From the NCBI RefSeq assembly GCF_014842025.1, contig NZ_JACYUY010000007.1:1-64000 (forward strand): a stretch of DNA of 64,000 nucleotides, given 5' to 3'. This document shows, piece after piece, positions 54,092 to 62,579 of this stretch. The notes beneath the pieces were generated by a model. That model was not told where the DNA came from. It saw only the letters and a program-made list of their open reading frames with translations, and ran no database searches. Numbering within the stretch: the stretch's first letter is position 1; each line of letters starts with the position of its first letter. Both the position numbers and the translations under genes were made by a program. The DNA is from Massilia sp. CFBP 13721. GTDB taxonomy: Bacteria > Pseudomonadota > Gammaproteobacteria > Burkholderiales > Burkholderiaceae_D.

Positions 54092-54583
54092 ATGCAGCGC
54101 AGAATCATCCTGCTGGCCGCCCTGGGCGCGGCGAGCCTCTTGCCCGCGTTTGCGGGCGCTGCCGGAGAACCGACCGTGAGCGTGAAACACCGCATGGACA
54201 TCAAGACGCCACCCGGCAAGGTGCTGGTGGAAATGACGTTCACCAACCAGGGCAAGACCACGGTCTGGCTGCCGCGCGAAATGGCGGCGGGAACTGAATT
54301 GACGGGTGCGCGCTTCGACCTGCGCGACGCCGGCGGCAAGCCGATCGCCTATACCGGCAAGATGGTCAAGCGCGCCGCACTCACCGCCGCCGATTACCAG
54401 CCGCTCGCACCCGGCAAGATGCTGACGAATACGATCGACATCACCAACACGTATGCCTTCGCCAGGGGCCGCCACAACTACAACATCGGCTACACCGGTC
54501 CGGTGCTGGCGGACGTGAAACAGCTCGACAAGCCGGTCGAGTTTCCCGCGCGGCCCGTCTCCTTTATCGCCACCCTGAAATAA
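54092..54583 (+). CDS. Secreted stand-alone beta-sandwich protein related to the N-domain of the neighbouring M35 proteases
   Basis: The 163-residue product has a signal peptide (MQRRIILLAALGAASLLPAF) and a mature part that aligns by eye with the first 130 residues of the proteases at 54621 and 55985: a K-x-L-V-E-M-T-F-T-N strand, ARFDLRDAGGKPIAYTG, KMVKR, DYQPLAPGK and a final YxIGYTG strand. It lacks the catalytic domain. GGAG sits seven bases before ATG 54092, preferred over 54080. It converges on the first protease gene. A role as partner, inhibitor or propeptide-like chaperone is conjecture. Confidence 0.8.
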   Translation: MQRRIILLAALGAASLLPAFAGAAGEPTVSVKHRMDIKTPPGKVLVEMTFTNQGKTTVWLPREMAAGTELTGARFDLRDAGGKPIAYTGKMVKRAALTAADYQPLAPGKMLTNTIDITNTYAFARGRHNYNIGYTGPVLADVKQLDKPVEFPARPVSFIATLK

Positions 54584-54609
54584 GAAGATCCCGACACGCC
54601 GGGATCTTC
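54584..54609. terminator. Bidirectional terminator between convergent genes
   Basis: A perfect ten-base stem (GAAGATCCCG / CGGGATCTTC) starts immediately after the stop codon at 54583 and lies just before the end of the minus-strand protease gene at 54621. Confidence 0.8.
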
Positions 54610-54620
54610 GGCCTTCGGTT

Positions 54621-55733
54621 TTAGTTCAGCGCAGGGCTGTTCTCGGCAAAGTACTCGTGGTTGTCGGCATTCTTCACCGCCGCAGCCGGATTGCTGATCG
54701 CCAGGCTGGCGGCGCCGCTCTGGCCATACACGTTGTCGTCGGTGTTGGCGATGATGTCGAAGTGGCTCATCTCATGCACCAGGGTGCCGCCTTTCGAGTC
54801 GGTACCGCTCATCGGCGCCGACCAGAACGCGTTGCACACATAGATGCGGTACGGCTGGGTCGGGTACACGTAGGCGTAGTAGCTGTCCTTGCAGCTGCAG
54901 TCGACCACCACGTTCTGGTTGTCGAAGGCGTTCTTGATCTTGCTGTAGTTCGCCTTGACGGTCGCCACGCGCGACGAGTTCACGGCGCCGAACCACTTGG
55001 TGTAACGCGGTCCCATCGTCGTCTTGGCCATGTAGGTGACCGAGCTGTTGCTCATCGTCTTGGCGGCCGAGATGGCCGACGCGATCGTGCTTTGCTGCGA
55101 GGCGGTGCAGGACGCATAGCTCAGGCCTTGCGTGGTCGCCATGCCGCCACCGGCGTTGCCCTGCTTGAGCGCCTGCATGATCGGCGATTCGGCGCCGCGC
55201 GGCAGGCGGCCTTCGATGTAGACCTGGGCCGCTTGCGACTGCAGCTCGCCGAGGTCGCGTACCGCTGACGTGGCGCGGGCCGCGGCGGCGCCTTTGTCGG
55301 TGGACAGGAACAGGTCGGGCGAGGCGGTGCGGTAAGCAATCGCATAGTCGCCGCTGACGCTCATGTCGTACAGCGACGACAGCTCGACCTTCACCGTGTG
55401 CGAGGCACCCGGCTTGAGCAGGTAGTAGTCGGCCTGGGTCGGCTTGCCGCGCTTGATCAGGGCGCCGGTATAGGCGACTGGCGCGCCGTCGCGGGTGACG
55501 TCGAACAGCGGGGCCGACAAGCCCTCGAACGGCGTGCGTGCCTTGAGCACGTACTGCGGGACCGACGAGGTGTTGGTAAGGGTAACTTTTACATACACGT
55601 CGTCGCTGGGGCCGAGCGCGGCCTTGTCCAGAACCAGGTCCACCTTCACGCCGTTCGATCCTGCCTGCGCGCCGACGGCGAGGGTCAGTGCTGCGATACC
55701 GAATGCCGACTTCCAGATGCTGTTAGAGCTCAT
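54621..55733 (-). CDS. M35 (aspzincin) metalloendopeptidase, first paralogue
   Basis: The 370-residue secreted product has a signal peptide (SNSIWKSAFGIAALTLAVGA), an N-terminal beta-sandwich (VKVTLTNTSSVPQYVLKART, then AYTGALIKRG) and a C-terminal deuterolysin-like domain. It carries the zinc motif HEMSHFDIIANTDDNVYG, matching HExxH plus the aspzincin Thr-x-Asp...Tyr-Gly, with conserved Cys pairs (CTAS, CSCKDSYYAYVYP, VCNAFW). Relatives are lysine-specific endopeptidases. It lies within the flagellar gene region, convergent with a gene for its isolated N-domain. Confidence 0.9.
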   Translation of the reverse strand: MSSNSIWKSAFGIAALTLAVGAQAGSNGVKVDLVLDKAALGPSDDVYVKVTLTNTSSVPQYVLKARTPFEGLSAPLFDVTRDGAPVAYTGALIKRGKPTQADYYLLKPGASHTVKVELSSLYDMSVSGDYAIAYRTASPDLFLSTDKGAAAARATSAVRDLGELQSQAAQVYIEGRLPRGAESPIMQALKQGNAGGGMATTQGLSYASCTASQQSTIASAISAAKTMSNSSVTYMAKTTMGPRYTKWFGAVNSSRVATVKANYSKIKNAFDNQNVVVDCSCKDSYYAYVYPTQPYRIYVCNAFWSAPMSGTDSKGGTLVHEMSHFDIIANTDDNVYGQSGAASLAISNPAAAVKNADNHEYFAENSPALN

Positions 55734-55984
55734 GTGTGTCTTCTCCGTATGGTGTTTGTCGTGGCCGGTTTGGCCATCTTTTCTCCACGTTTTCCCAAGA
55801 AACCTGTTTTGAATCCAAGGAAAACGCGTTCCATACTGGCGAATTCATGAGCTCTCAGCAATACAAATCGAATCGTGTGTGACTTTCTTTGGCGAAAAAG
55901 TCACGATGATGCATTCTCTTCAAGTAGTGCTGGATTTCTTTGCCGCCTCGTGCTAGCGCGTATTGACGAGTGTTAAATCGACCG

Positions 55985-56998
55985 TTAATTCAGCGGCGGC
56001 GAATTCTCGCCAAAGTATTCATGCGAATCGGCATTGTTGATCGCCCGTTGCGGCGCCGTGCGCGCCATCTCGGCCGCACCTTGCTGGCCGTACACGTGGT
56101 CGTCGGTGCCGGCGACGATGTCGAAATGGCTCATCTCGTGCAGCATGGTGCCGCCTTTCGAGTCGGTCCCGGTCATCGGCGCGGTCCAGAAGGCATTGCA
56201 GACGTAGATCGTGTACGGCTGGAACGGGTAAACATAGGCGAAATAATCCTCATCGCAGCCGCAATCGACTTTTATCGGCTTGGTCTCGAAGGCATCCCTG
56301 ATCGCCGCGAAGTTCTTGTTGACCGTCGCCTGGCGCGCCGCGTCGAGCGCGCCGAACCAGTTCGTGTAGCGCTGGCCTTGCTCCTTGCCGCTGCCGAGGT
56401 AGCCAAGGCCGTTGGCCACCATCGCGCTGCCGGCCGCGACCGCCTCGGCGATCGTGTCCTGCTGGGCGTTCGAGCATTGCGCGTAGGAGAGTCCCGGCCC
56501 GGCGGGGGCGGCCAGCAGCGGCATGCTGGCGCCGCGCGGCAGGCGGCCTTCGATGAAGAGCGCGGCCGTATTCGACATGATGGCGCCGGTTTTTAGACTC
56601 AGCGCGGACGCCGTGCCGCGGTAGCGGACCGCATAGGCGCCGGTGGCCGCCATGTCGTAGGAACGCGAGAGTTCGACCCGCGCGCTGCGGCTTTCGCCCG
56701 GCGCCAGCACTAGGTAATCGGCCTCGACCGGCACGCGGCGTTTCACCTCGCGCCCGAGATAGCGCACCGGCTGGCCGTCGCGCGTGATCTCGAACAGCGG
56801 GAATTCGGCCGGGCCGAAGGGGGTACGGGCTTTCAGGATGCGTTCCGGCGCCGTGCCGGTGTTGGTGAGCGTCACGTTGACCATGACCTCGTCGCGCTTG
56901 CCGAGCATCGCGCGCTCGGGCGTGATGGTGACGGCGATGTCGGCGTGAGCGGGCAGGGTAGAGACGAGCAGCAGGGTGGCGAGGGTGGTGCGGACCAT
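55985..56998 (-). CDS. M35 (aspzincin) metalloendopeptidase, second paralogue
   Basis: The 337-residue secreted protein (signal peptide MVRTTLATLLLVSTLPAHA) has the same two-domain layout as its neighbour. The motifs are RILKARTPFGPAEFPLFEI in the N-domain, CGCDEDYFAYVYPFQPYTIY, and the zinc motif HEMSHFDIVAGTDDHVYG, with NADSHEYFGENSPPLN at the end. Both copies keep all ligands, so both should be active. They are in tandem on the minus strand, separated by 251 bases that hold no gene. Confidence 0.9.
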   Translation of the reverse strand: MVRTTLATLLLVSTLPAHADIAVTITPERAMLGKRDEVMVNVTLTNTGTAPERILKARTPFGPAEFPLFEITRDGQPVRYLGREVKRRVPVEADYLVLAPGESRSARVELSRSYDMAATGAYAVRYRGTASALSLKTGAIMSNTAALFIEGRLPRGASMPLLAAPAGPGLSYAQCSNAQQDTIAEAVAAGSAMVANGLGYLGSGKEQGQRYTNWFGALDAARQATVNKNFAAIRDAFETKPIKVDCGCDEDYFAYVYPFQPYTIYVCNAFWTAPMTGTDSKGGTMLHEMSHFDIVAGTDDHVYGQQGAAEMARTAPQRAINNADSHEYFGENSPPLN

Positions 56999-57080
56999 GG
57001 GATTCCTCCGTCAGTGGATGACAATCAGGAATACTTTCCGCTGTGTGGCAGAGATGATGCTTGCGTTGCGGCAATGTATC

Positions 57081-57219
57081 GTAGGGTGGGCGCCCTGTGC
57101 CCACGCGTTCACGTGTGTATGCAACAGTCCGTTGCGGGGATGCATCGCTCGGTAATCATTCACGGTAGCAGGCCAAGGGCAGACGCCCGTACCGCGTGGG
57201 CACGGGGCGCCCACCCTAC
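57081..57219. repeat. REP-type inverted repeat upstream of the proteases
   Basis: Arms 57081-57107 (GTAGGGTGGGCGCCCTGTGC and on) and 57193-57219 are near-perfect reverse complements 85 bases apart. With the next repeat it fills most of the 529-base gap 56999-57527, which has no gene. Confidence 0.85.
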
Positions 57220-57281
57220 AAAATCGACACGGGCTACGTCAGATTGCCCTCCACACAGCCAGTTTCGAGAACGATGCGCAG

Positions 57282-57456
57282 ACCCGTAAGGTGGGCGGCT
57301 CCACCTCCTCAGGGTGCGAACCAGGCACGTCTGCGCCGCCCACGCGTTCAACCAGCCAGTGATCTGTCGCGAAGTTTCAGCGTGCGTTTGAACGCGTGGG
57401 CGGCATCCAGGCAGCGGGCAATCACGCGTCAAGGTATAGCCGCCCACCTTACGGGT
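57282..57456. repeat. Nested perfect inverted repeat, REP family
   Basis: Outer arms of 19 bases (57282-57300, ACCCGTAAGGTGGGCGGCT; 57438-57456) and inner arms of 17 bases (57335-57351, GCCGCCCACGCGTTCAA; 57388-57404) are both perfect reverse complements. The family head here is GTAAGGTGGGCG rather than GTAGGGTGGGC. Confidence 0.88.
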
Positions 57457-57485
57457 TTGAGCATCCCCCAGCCGACAGAAACAAC

Positions 57486-57507
57486 AACGGCCGCATCGGC
57501 GGCCGTT
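57486..57507 (-). terminator. Terminator of the flgM-flgN operon
   Basis: The stem AACGGCCGC / GCGGCCGTT lies 20 bases past the flgN stop. On the minus strand it is followed by GTTGTTTCTG, a loose T-rich tail. Confidence 0.7.
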
Positions 57508-57527
57508 ATCCAGAAAGCAAACGCGGT

Positions 57528-57995
57528 TCACCCCAGCACGAACCGCCGCGACGGCGCGCTACCAAACGTCTGCCCCTTCGCCCCATACAGCGTCGATTCC
57601 GGCGCCGCCGCCGGCGTGCGCAGCGCATTCAAGACCGTCTGGTTATGCGCCATCTGGCGGTTGAGCAGCATGCCGTTGACGCGGTTCAGTTCCTTGGCTT
57701 CGGCGGTCGCCGCCAGCAGCTGCGACCAGGCGGCGCGGGCGGCATCGTCGCCACGCGCGGCCAGCCAGGGTTCCATGCCCGCTTCGGCAGCGATAAAGCC
57801 GGCGGCGCCGAGGGCGCCATGGCGCTGGCGCGACAGTTGCGCCAGCTCCTGCACCAGGGCTACCTTGCGCGGCGTGAGTTCGCCCAATGCGTCCGCGTCC
57901 GCCGCCACCAGCAATTGCTGTTCCTGCTTCATCAAGTCGACCAGCGCGGCAATGCGCTCGTGTTCAGAGGTGAGGGTGGCGTGCGGAAGGGTCAT
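57528..57995 (-). CDS. flgN: Flagellar export chaperone FlgN
   Basis: The 155-residue helical protein starts TLTSEHERIAALVDLMKQEQ, has ADALGELTPRKVALVQELAQ and ELNRVNGMLLNRQMAHNQ, the heptad pattern of FlgN, and a C-terminal YGAKGQT tail seen in FlgN proteins. It chaperones the hook-filament junction proteins FlgK and FlgL. It follows flgM by six bases in one transcript. Confidence 0.88.
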   Translation of the reverse strand: MTLPHATLTSEHERIAALVDLMKQEQQLLVAADADALGELTPRKVALVQELAQLSRQRHGALGAAGFIAAEAGMEPWLAARGDDAARAAWSQLLAATAEAKELNRVNGMLLNRQMAHNQTVLNALRTPAAAPESTLYGAKGQTFGSAPSRRFVLG

Positions 57996-58001
57996 CGGTT
58001 C

Positions 58002-58307
58002 TTATCGGTTACGTGAATGGAGCAGGTCGCGCACGGTGTCTAATAAACCGTCCGCGATTCGTTCGGAATTGACTTGGAACTGCCCATCGGCAATCGCAAG
58101 CTTGATACGTTCAACTTTCTTGGCGTCGAACACTTGCGCGGTGCTCGAGGCGCCGCTGGCTGCCTGCGCCTGCGACGACAGGCGTACGCTGTCGGTCGGC
58201 GCCGCGGTGGCCGTGGCCGCCGCCTTTTCGGCTTGCTTGGCGTTCGCTGCCGTGGTGTTCGTCAGCTGCTGGGCTTGCGCCCCTTTGAGGGTATCGTTAA
58301 TTTTCAC
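58002..58307 (-). CDS. flgM: Anti-sigma-28 factor FlgM
   Basis: The 101-residue product starts KINDTLKGAQAQQ after a GTG start preceded by AAGGA at eight bases; the longer frame to 58376 lacks a ribosome site and runs through the promoter. An Ala/Thr-rich flexible N-half is followed by the sigma-binding C-half VRLSSQAQ, DAKKVERIKLAIADGQF and ERIADGLLDTVRDLL. It inhibits FliA until it is exported through the finished hook. Its own promoter is a sigma-28 site, giving the usual feedback loop. Confidence 0.92.
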   Translation of the reverse strand: MKINDTLKGAQAQQLTNTTAANAKQAEKAAATATAAPTDSVRLSSQAQAASGASSTAQVFDAKKVERIKLAIADGQFQVNSERIADGLLDTVRDLLHSRNR

Positions 58308-58355
58308 AGCATTATCCTTCTCTGTTCGGAGCAGGAACTCCGGGATCTGCAGTGT

Positions 58356-58382
58356 GTAACGGCGGTTTGCCTGCAAACTTTA
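58356..58382 (-). promoter_or_regulatory. Sigma-28 (FliA) promoter for flgM-flgN
   Basis: On the minus strand TAAAGTTT (58375-58382) and GCCGTTAC (58356-58363) are separated by exactly 11 bases. This matches the flagellar consensus TAAAGTTT-N11-GCCGATAA in all but two or three positions, about 50 bases before the GTG start. Confidence 0.88.
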
Positions 58383-58435
58383 GCGCAGAACCCTAATCAG
58401 GGAAGGTTTTTCAAAAAAACAAGCCAGCAGCAGCT

Positions 58436-59128
58436 TTATAGTGCCACTTCGACAATCCCGCCATTCCTGGCGGTACCGCTGATGATCGCCCCGCGCGGCG
58501 TGCGCACCTGCACGATTTGCCCTTCGCCGGCATTGCCGATCGCCTTGCCTTCGCCCGACACCGAGAAATTCTCGCCGCGCGAGACGATGCGCACCGCCTG
58601 GTTTTGCTGCACCACCGGTTTCGATTTCAAGGCGTCCAGCCGCAGCGGCGTGCCGGCCGGCAGCGACACCGTCGGCGTGCGCCCGATCGCCTGCGCCATG
58701 TCGGTGATGATCCCGTTCGGCATGGCGGCAATGTCGCCCTGCATCGTCGCCAGCTGGCTGGCATCGATCGGCTGGCCCTGGGCCAGCGGCACGGCAGCGG
58801 TGACGTAATCGGCGATCACGTTGACTTGCGCCTGCAGGAACAGGCTCCACACGGGCGCCGTACAGCGCACCCCGACCGTGGTCTTGCCCCAGGGACGCGC
58901 GCCCGGCTGCTGGAAAGCTTCCGGCGCCGGGCAAGCGGCCAGCGCCAGACGCGGGTCGACCGCGCCGACTTTAATCGTGACCTTGCCCGGCAGGCCGGCG
59001 CTTTGCGCCTGCAGATAGTTTTCGGCGAGTTTGCGCAAGGCGGCACCGTCCTGGCGCGCACCCGTTTGCGCCAGCGCCAGTGGCGCCGCCAACAACAGGA
59101 AAGAGAACAGCTTGAGCTTCTTGAACAT
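58436..59128 (-). CDS. flgA: Flagellar P-ring assembly chaperone FlgA
   Basis: The 230-residue secreted protein has a signal peptide (FKKLKLFSFLLLAAPLALAQ), the middle ACPAPEAFQQPGARPWGKTT / VGVRC segment, and a C-terminal SAF-like domain (AQGQPIDASQLATM, AIGRTPTVSLPAGTPLRLDA, then VRIVSRGENFSVSGEGKAIG). It assists assembly of the FlgI P ring in the periplasm. It is divergent from flgB, with 159 bases between. Confidence 0.94.
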   Translation of the reverse strand: MFKKLKLFSFLLLAAPLALAQTGARQDGAALRKLAENYLQAQSAGLPGKVTIKVGAVDPRLALAACPAPEAFQQPGARPWGKTTVGVRCTAPVWSLFLQAQVNVIADYVTAAVPLAQGQPIDASQLATMQGDIAAMPNGIITDMAQAIGRTPTVSLPAGTPLRLDALKSKPVVQQNQAVRIVSRGENFSVSGEGKAIGNAGEGQIVQVRTPRGAIISGTARNGGIVEVAL

Positions 59129-59287
59129 GACGAGCAGCCTTTCGTAATGGCTGCCATCTTAGGTCGAGTGATGCCGTAGCGAAACTTTGAATAAGGGGGG
59201 TATTGGGGGGCCTGATCCTTCGATGGGCTAGTGTTGCCCAAACGTATGATTCAGCCTGTCCCAACAAGAAATCGGCCCGGAGGCGGC

Positions 59288-59710
59288 ATGATCGGCAAAC
59301 TCGATAATTACTTACGCTTCAACGAATCCGCGCTGTCGTTGCGCGCCCAGCGCCAGGAACTGATCGCGTCGAATATCGCCAATGCCGACACGCCCAACTT
59401 CAAGGCGCGCGACATCGATTTCGCCAGCGCCATGCAGGGCGCACTGGCCAAGACGAATGCGAATGCGGCCAATCCGCTGGCGGCTACCAATAAAGGCCAC
59501 ATCCAGCCGGCCGCCGACGGCAAGGCGCTGCCCGATGGCACGCCGGTACTGTACCGCGGCGTGGTGCAGGGCGCGGTCGACGGCAATACGGTCGACATGG
59601 ACGTCGAGCGCAACCAGTTCGCCGACAACGCGCTGCGCTACGAAGCCGGCATCACGATGATCAACCACCAGATCCGCGGCCTGATGGCGGCGATCCAGAA
59701 CGGACAGTAA
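59288..59710 (+). CDS. flgB: Flagellar proximal rod protein FlgB
   Basis: The 140-residue rod protein has the N-terminal [29 protein letters not shown] and the C-terminal helix [19 protein letters not shown]. It lacks a signal peptide as expected for a type III export substrate. GGAGGCGGC precedes ATG 59288; the in-frame upstream start at 59231 is rejected. It heads flgBCDEFG. Confidence 0.95.
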   Translation: MIGKLDNYLRFNESALSLRAQRQELIASNIANADTPNFKARDIDFASAMQGALAKTNANAANPLAATNKGHIQPAADGKALPDGTPVLYRGVVQGAVDGNTVDMDVERNQFADNALRYEAGITMINHQIRGLMAAIQNGQ

Positions 59711-59715
59711 CCATT

Positions 59716-60117
59716 ATGTCGCTCTTCAATATCTTCAACGTCTCTGGCTCGGCCATGAGCGCCCAGGCCCAGCGCCTGAATACGGTCGCCAGCAACCTCG
59801 CCAACGTCGACAGCGCGACGTCCAGCACCGGCGAAGCCTACCGCGCCAAGCAGGTCGTGTTCGAGGCGGTGCCGATGCAGACCGGCGGCACCGGCGTCAA
59901 GGTCAAGGAAGTGGTCGACGACCCGTCGCCGATGAAGCAGGTCTACGACCCCAAGCACCCGATGGCCGACGACAAGGGCTATGTGTCGATGCCGGACGTG
60001 AATCCGGTGGACGAGATGGTGAACATGCTGTCGGCCTCGCGTTCCTACCAGAACAACGTCGAAACGATGAACGCGGCCAAGAGCATGCTGCTCAAGACCC
60101 TGACGCTCGGCCAATAA
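59716..60117 (+). CDS. flgC: Flagellar proximal rod protein FlgC
   Basis: The 133-residue product has [20 protein letters not shown] and [11 protein letters not shown] at the N-terminus, and [20 protein letters not shown] / [20 protein letters not shown] at the C-terminus, the FlgC pattern. It starts five bases after flgB and assembles next to FlgB in the rod. Confidence 0.96.
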   Translation: MSLFNIFNVSGSAMSAQAQRLNTVASNLANVDSATSSTGEAYRAKQVVFEAVPMQTGGTGVKVKEVVDDPSPMKQVYDPKHPMADDKGYVSMPDVNPVDEMVNMLSASRSYQNNVETMNAAKSMLLKTLTLGQ

Positions 60118-60139
60118 TCCAATTTAAGCAAACACCCCC

Positions 60140-60832
60140 ATGACCACTGTAAACGCCACCGGCGGCACCTCGATCACCGACCTGATGTCGACCATGAACG
60201 CCACCAGGAAGGAGTCGACCGACAGCGTGCAGGCCGACACCGACAAGTTCATGACCTTGCTGGTGACCCAGCTCAAGAACCAGGATCCGCTGAACCCGCT
60301 CGACAATGCCCAGGTGACCAGCCAGCTGGCCCAGCTGCAAACTGTGACCGGCGTAAACAAGCTGAACGAAACGCTGGAAACGCTGAAGTCGAGCTACCAG
60401 TCGAGCGAGTCGATGCAGGCGACCAACCTGATCGGCCACGGCGTGCTGGTCGAGGGGAATACCCTGAACCTCTCCGGCGGCAAGTCGGTGTTCGGCGTGG
60501 ATCTCGCCACCGCCGCCGACAACGTGCAGGTGATCGTCACCGATCCGCGCACCGGCAAGGACGTGGCCACGATCGACCTCGGCGCGGCCGAAGCCGGCGC
60601 CATGCCGCTGGCCTGGGACGGCACCAGCGACAGCGTCGACGCCGCCATGCTGGCCGACGGCCGTTACTCGTTCCGCATCGCCGCCACGCTCGCCGGCCAG
60701 CCACTGACCGACGTCAAGGCCTTGACGCTCGACACGGTCGCCAGCGTCAGCACGAATACGAAAGACGGGGTCAAGTTGAACCTCGCAGGCAAGGGCGCGA
60801 TCTCCCTGGCCGACATCAAGCAAGTTCTCTAA
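60140..60832 (+). CDS. flgD: Flagellar hook capping protein FlgD
   Basis: The 230-residue product has the export/cap segment FMTLLVTQLKNQDPLNPLDN and AQVTSQLAQLQTVTGVNKLN, then a FlgD Ig/tudor region with LIGHGVLVEGNTLNL. It caps the growing hook and guides FlgE polymerisation. It lies 22 bases after flgC and 43 bases before flgE. Confidence 0.95.
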   Translation: MTTVNATGGTSITDLMSTMNATRKESTDSVQADTDKFMTLLVTQLKNQDPLNPLDNAQVTSQLAQLQTVTGVNKLNETLETLKSSYQSSESMQATNLIGHGVLVEGNTLNLSGGKSVFGVDLATAADNVQVIVTDPRTGKDVATIDLGAAEAGAMPLAWDGTSDSVDAAMLADGRYSFRIAATLAGQPLTDVKALTLDTVASVSTNTKDGVKLNLAGKGAISLADIKQVL

Positions 60833-60875
60833 TTCCTTACGCCATACCGCATCTTATTAAATCTGGGAGTTCCAC

Positions 60876-62399
60876 ATGTCTTTCCAACAAGGCCTGAGCG
60901 GCTTGAACGGCGCAGCCAAATCGCTGGACGTCATCGGTAACAACATCGCCAACGCCAGCACCGTCGGCTTCAAGGGCGCCCAGGCGCAGTTCGCCGACGT
61001 GTATGCGAGTTCGCTCAACGGCGCCGGCGGCGTCACGGCCGGTATCGGCGTCAAGGTCTCGACGATCGCCCAGCAGTTCACCCAGGGCAATATCGAATCG
61101 TCGAACAATTCGCTCGACGTCGCGATCAATGGCCAGGGCTTCTTCCGCACGGTCTCCTCCGGCATGGTGCAGTACACCCGCAATGGCCAGTTCGCGCTCG
61201 ACAAGGACGGCTTCATGACCAACGCCCAGGGCGCGAAGCTGACCGGCTACAGCACCGGCCCCAGCGGCGAAATCCTGGCCGGCGCACCGATGCCCGTGCA
61301 GATCAGCACCGGCGACCTGAAACCGGTCGCGACCACCAAGGTCGGTCTCGAGATGAACCTCGACTCGCGCGTGGCCGCCCCGGTCGTGTCGCCGTTCGAC
61401 GCAAGCGATCCGAACAGCTACAACAAGCAGTCGCCGGTCGACGTCTACGACACGCTGGGCAATCCGCACGTGCTGTCGACCTTCTACGTGAAAAACGGCT
61501 CCGGTACCTGGGACGTGTATGCGGCCAACGATGGCACCGAAGTGACCAACCTGAAAGTGGCGCAGGCCGCGCAGGGCGACGCCGCGGTCGGCACGGCGCG
61601 CGCCGCCTGGGAGACGGCCACCAAGGCGATCCCGCCGGTAGCCGCGACGATTGCCTCGGCACTGGCCACGTATGCCGCCGCTGCATCGGCCAAGGTTGCC
61701 GGCGCGGCCGGCACGGCCGGTGCCGATGCGGCGACACAAGCGGCGATCGTGGCCGCCGGCGGCGACGCGGCGCGCGTGGCGGGCAACACCCCGGAGCTGG
61801 TCGACAAGGCGATCACCGCGTCGGTGAAAGTGCCCGCGGTACCAATCGGGACCTTGCGCTTCGACGAAAACGGCGCGCTGAACGCGGCGACCACGGCCAA
61901 CGGCGGCAAGTTCACGGTTGCCCTGCCGATCTTCCCGTCCACCGGCGCCGAGCCGACCCAGTCGATGGAACTGGCCTATACCGGCACCACCCAGTATGGC
62001 AGCGCCACCAGCGACAAGAAACTGGTGCAGGATGGCTACACCGCCGGCAACCTGCAGCGCTTCTCGATCGGCAAGGAAGGCATCATCCTCGGCCAGTACA
62101 GCAACGGCCAGTCGAAGCCGCTGGGCCAGGTCGTGCTGGCGAACTTCGCCAATACCAACGGCCTCGAACCGCTCGGCAACAACGCCTGGGCCGAATCGGC
62201 CAATTCGGGCACGCCGCTGATCGGCACCCCGAATTCGGGCAGCTTCGGCGTGATGCAGTCGTCGGCGGTCGAAACCTCGAACGTCGACCTGACGGCGGAA
62301 TTGGTCAACATGATCACCGCCCAGCGCGTGTACCAGGCGAATGCGCAGACGATCAAGACGCAGGATTCGGTGTTGCAGACGCTGGTCAGCATGCGTTAA
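60876..62399 (+). CDS. flgE: Flagellar hook protein FlgE with Ala-rich insertion
   Basis: The 507-residue product has the N-terminal FQQGLSGLNGAAKSLDVIGN / NIANASTVGFKGAQAQF, the D1 segment NGQGFFRTVSSGMVQYTRNG, PVDVYDTLGNPHVLSTFY and the C-terminal ELVNMITAQRVYQANAQTIK. Between about residues 226 and 323 an Ala-dominated stretch (for example ATYAAAASAKVAGAAGTAGA) interrupts the surface-exposed domain. It makes the protein longer than the roughly 400 residues common for hooks. GGAG precedes the ATG. Confidence 0.95.
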   Translation: MSFQQGLSGLNGAAKSLDVIGNNIANASTVGFKGAQAQFADVYASSLNGAGGVTAGIGVKVSTIAQQFTQGNIESSNNSLDVAINGQGFFRTVSSGMVQYTRNGQFALDKDGFMTNAQGAKLTGYSTGPSGEILAGAPMPVQISTGDLKPVATTKVGLEMNLDSRVAAPVVSPFDASDPNSYNKQSPVDVYDTLGNPHVLSTFYVKNGSGTWDVYAANDGTEVTNLKVAQAAQGDAAVGTARAAWETATKAIPPVAATIASALATYAAAASAKVAGAAGTAGADAATQAAIVAAGGDAARVAGNTPELVDKAITASVKVPAVPIGTLRFDENGALNAATTANGGKFTVALPIFPSTGAEPTQSMELAYTGTTQYGSATSDKKLVQDGYTAGNLQRFSIGKEGIILGQYSNGQSKPLGQVVLANFANTNGLEPLGNNAWAESANSGTPLIGTPNSGSFGVMQSSAVETSNVDLTAELVNMITAQRVYQANAQTIKTQDSVLQTLVSMR

Positions 62400-62403
62400 T
62401 CGC

Positions 62404-62535
62404 GTAGGTTGAGTTCGCCGGGGTTCAACCGGTAATGGCGGGCATGCCCGCCCTACGTGCACCACCGTTAGTTGTTGGCAGCGGCGTAACGTAGGGTGGG
62501 CCGGGCGGCGCACCGCTCCCGAGCCCACGCGTTAC
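62404..62535. repeat. Cluster of REP-type palindromes between flgE and flgF
   Basis: Three units are visible: GTAGGTTGAGTTCGCCGGGG... (62404-62430), a reverse-oriented GTAGGGCGGGC unit (62435-62456), and GTAGGGTGGGCCGGGCGGCG... (62491-62534). They split flgE from flgF within an otherwise tight operon. Confidence 0.8.
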
Positions 62536-62579
62536 AGCAGCATGTCGAAACGCCTGACAACGGTACGATAAGGAAAAAC

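Noticed and set aside
53801..57456. Possible CRISPR-like repetition in the flagellar intergenic regions
   Set aside because: Repeats are inverted, irregularly spaced and of REP type; there are no regular spacers and no cas genes.
60837..62528. Minus-strand open frame of 563 codons
   Set aside because: It is the reverse of flgE and the REP cluster; repetitive Arg/Gly composition.
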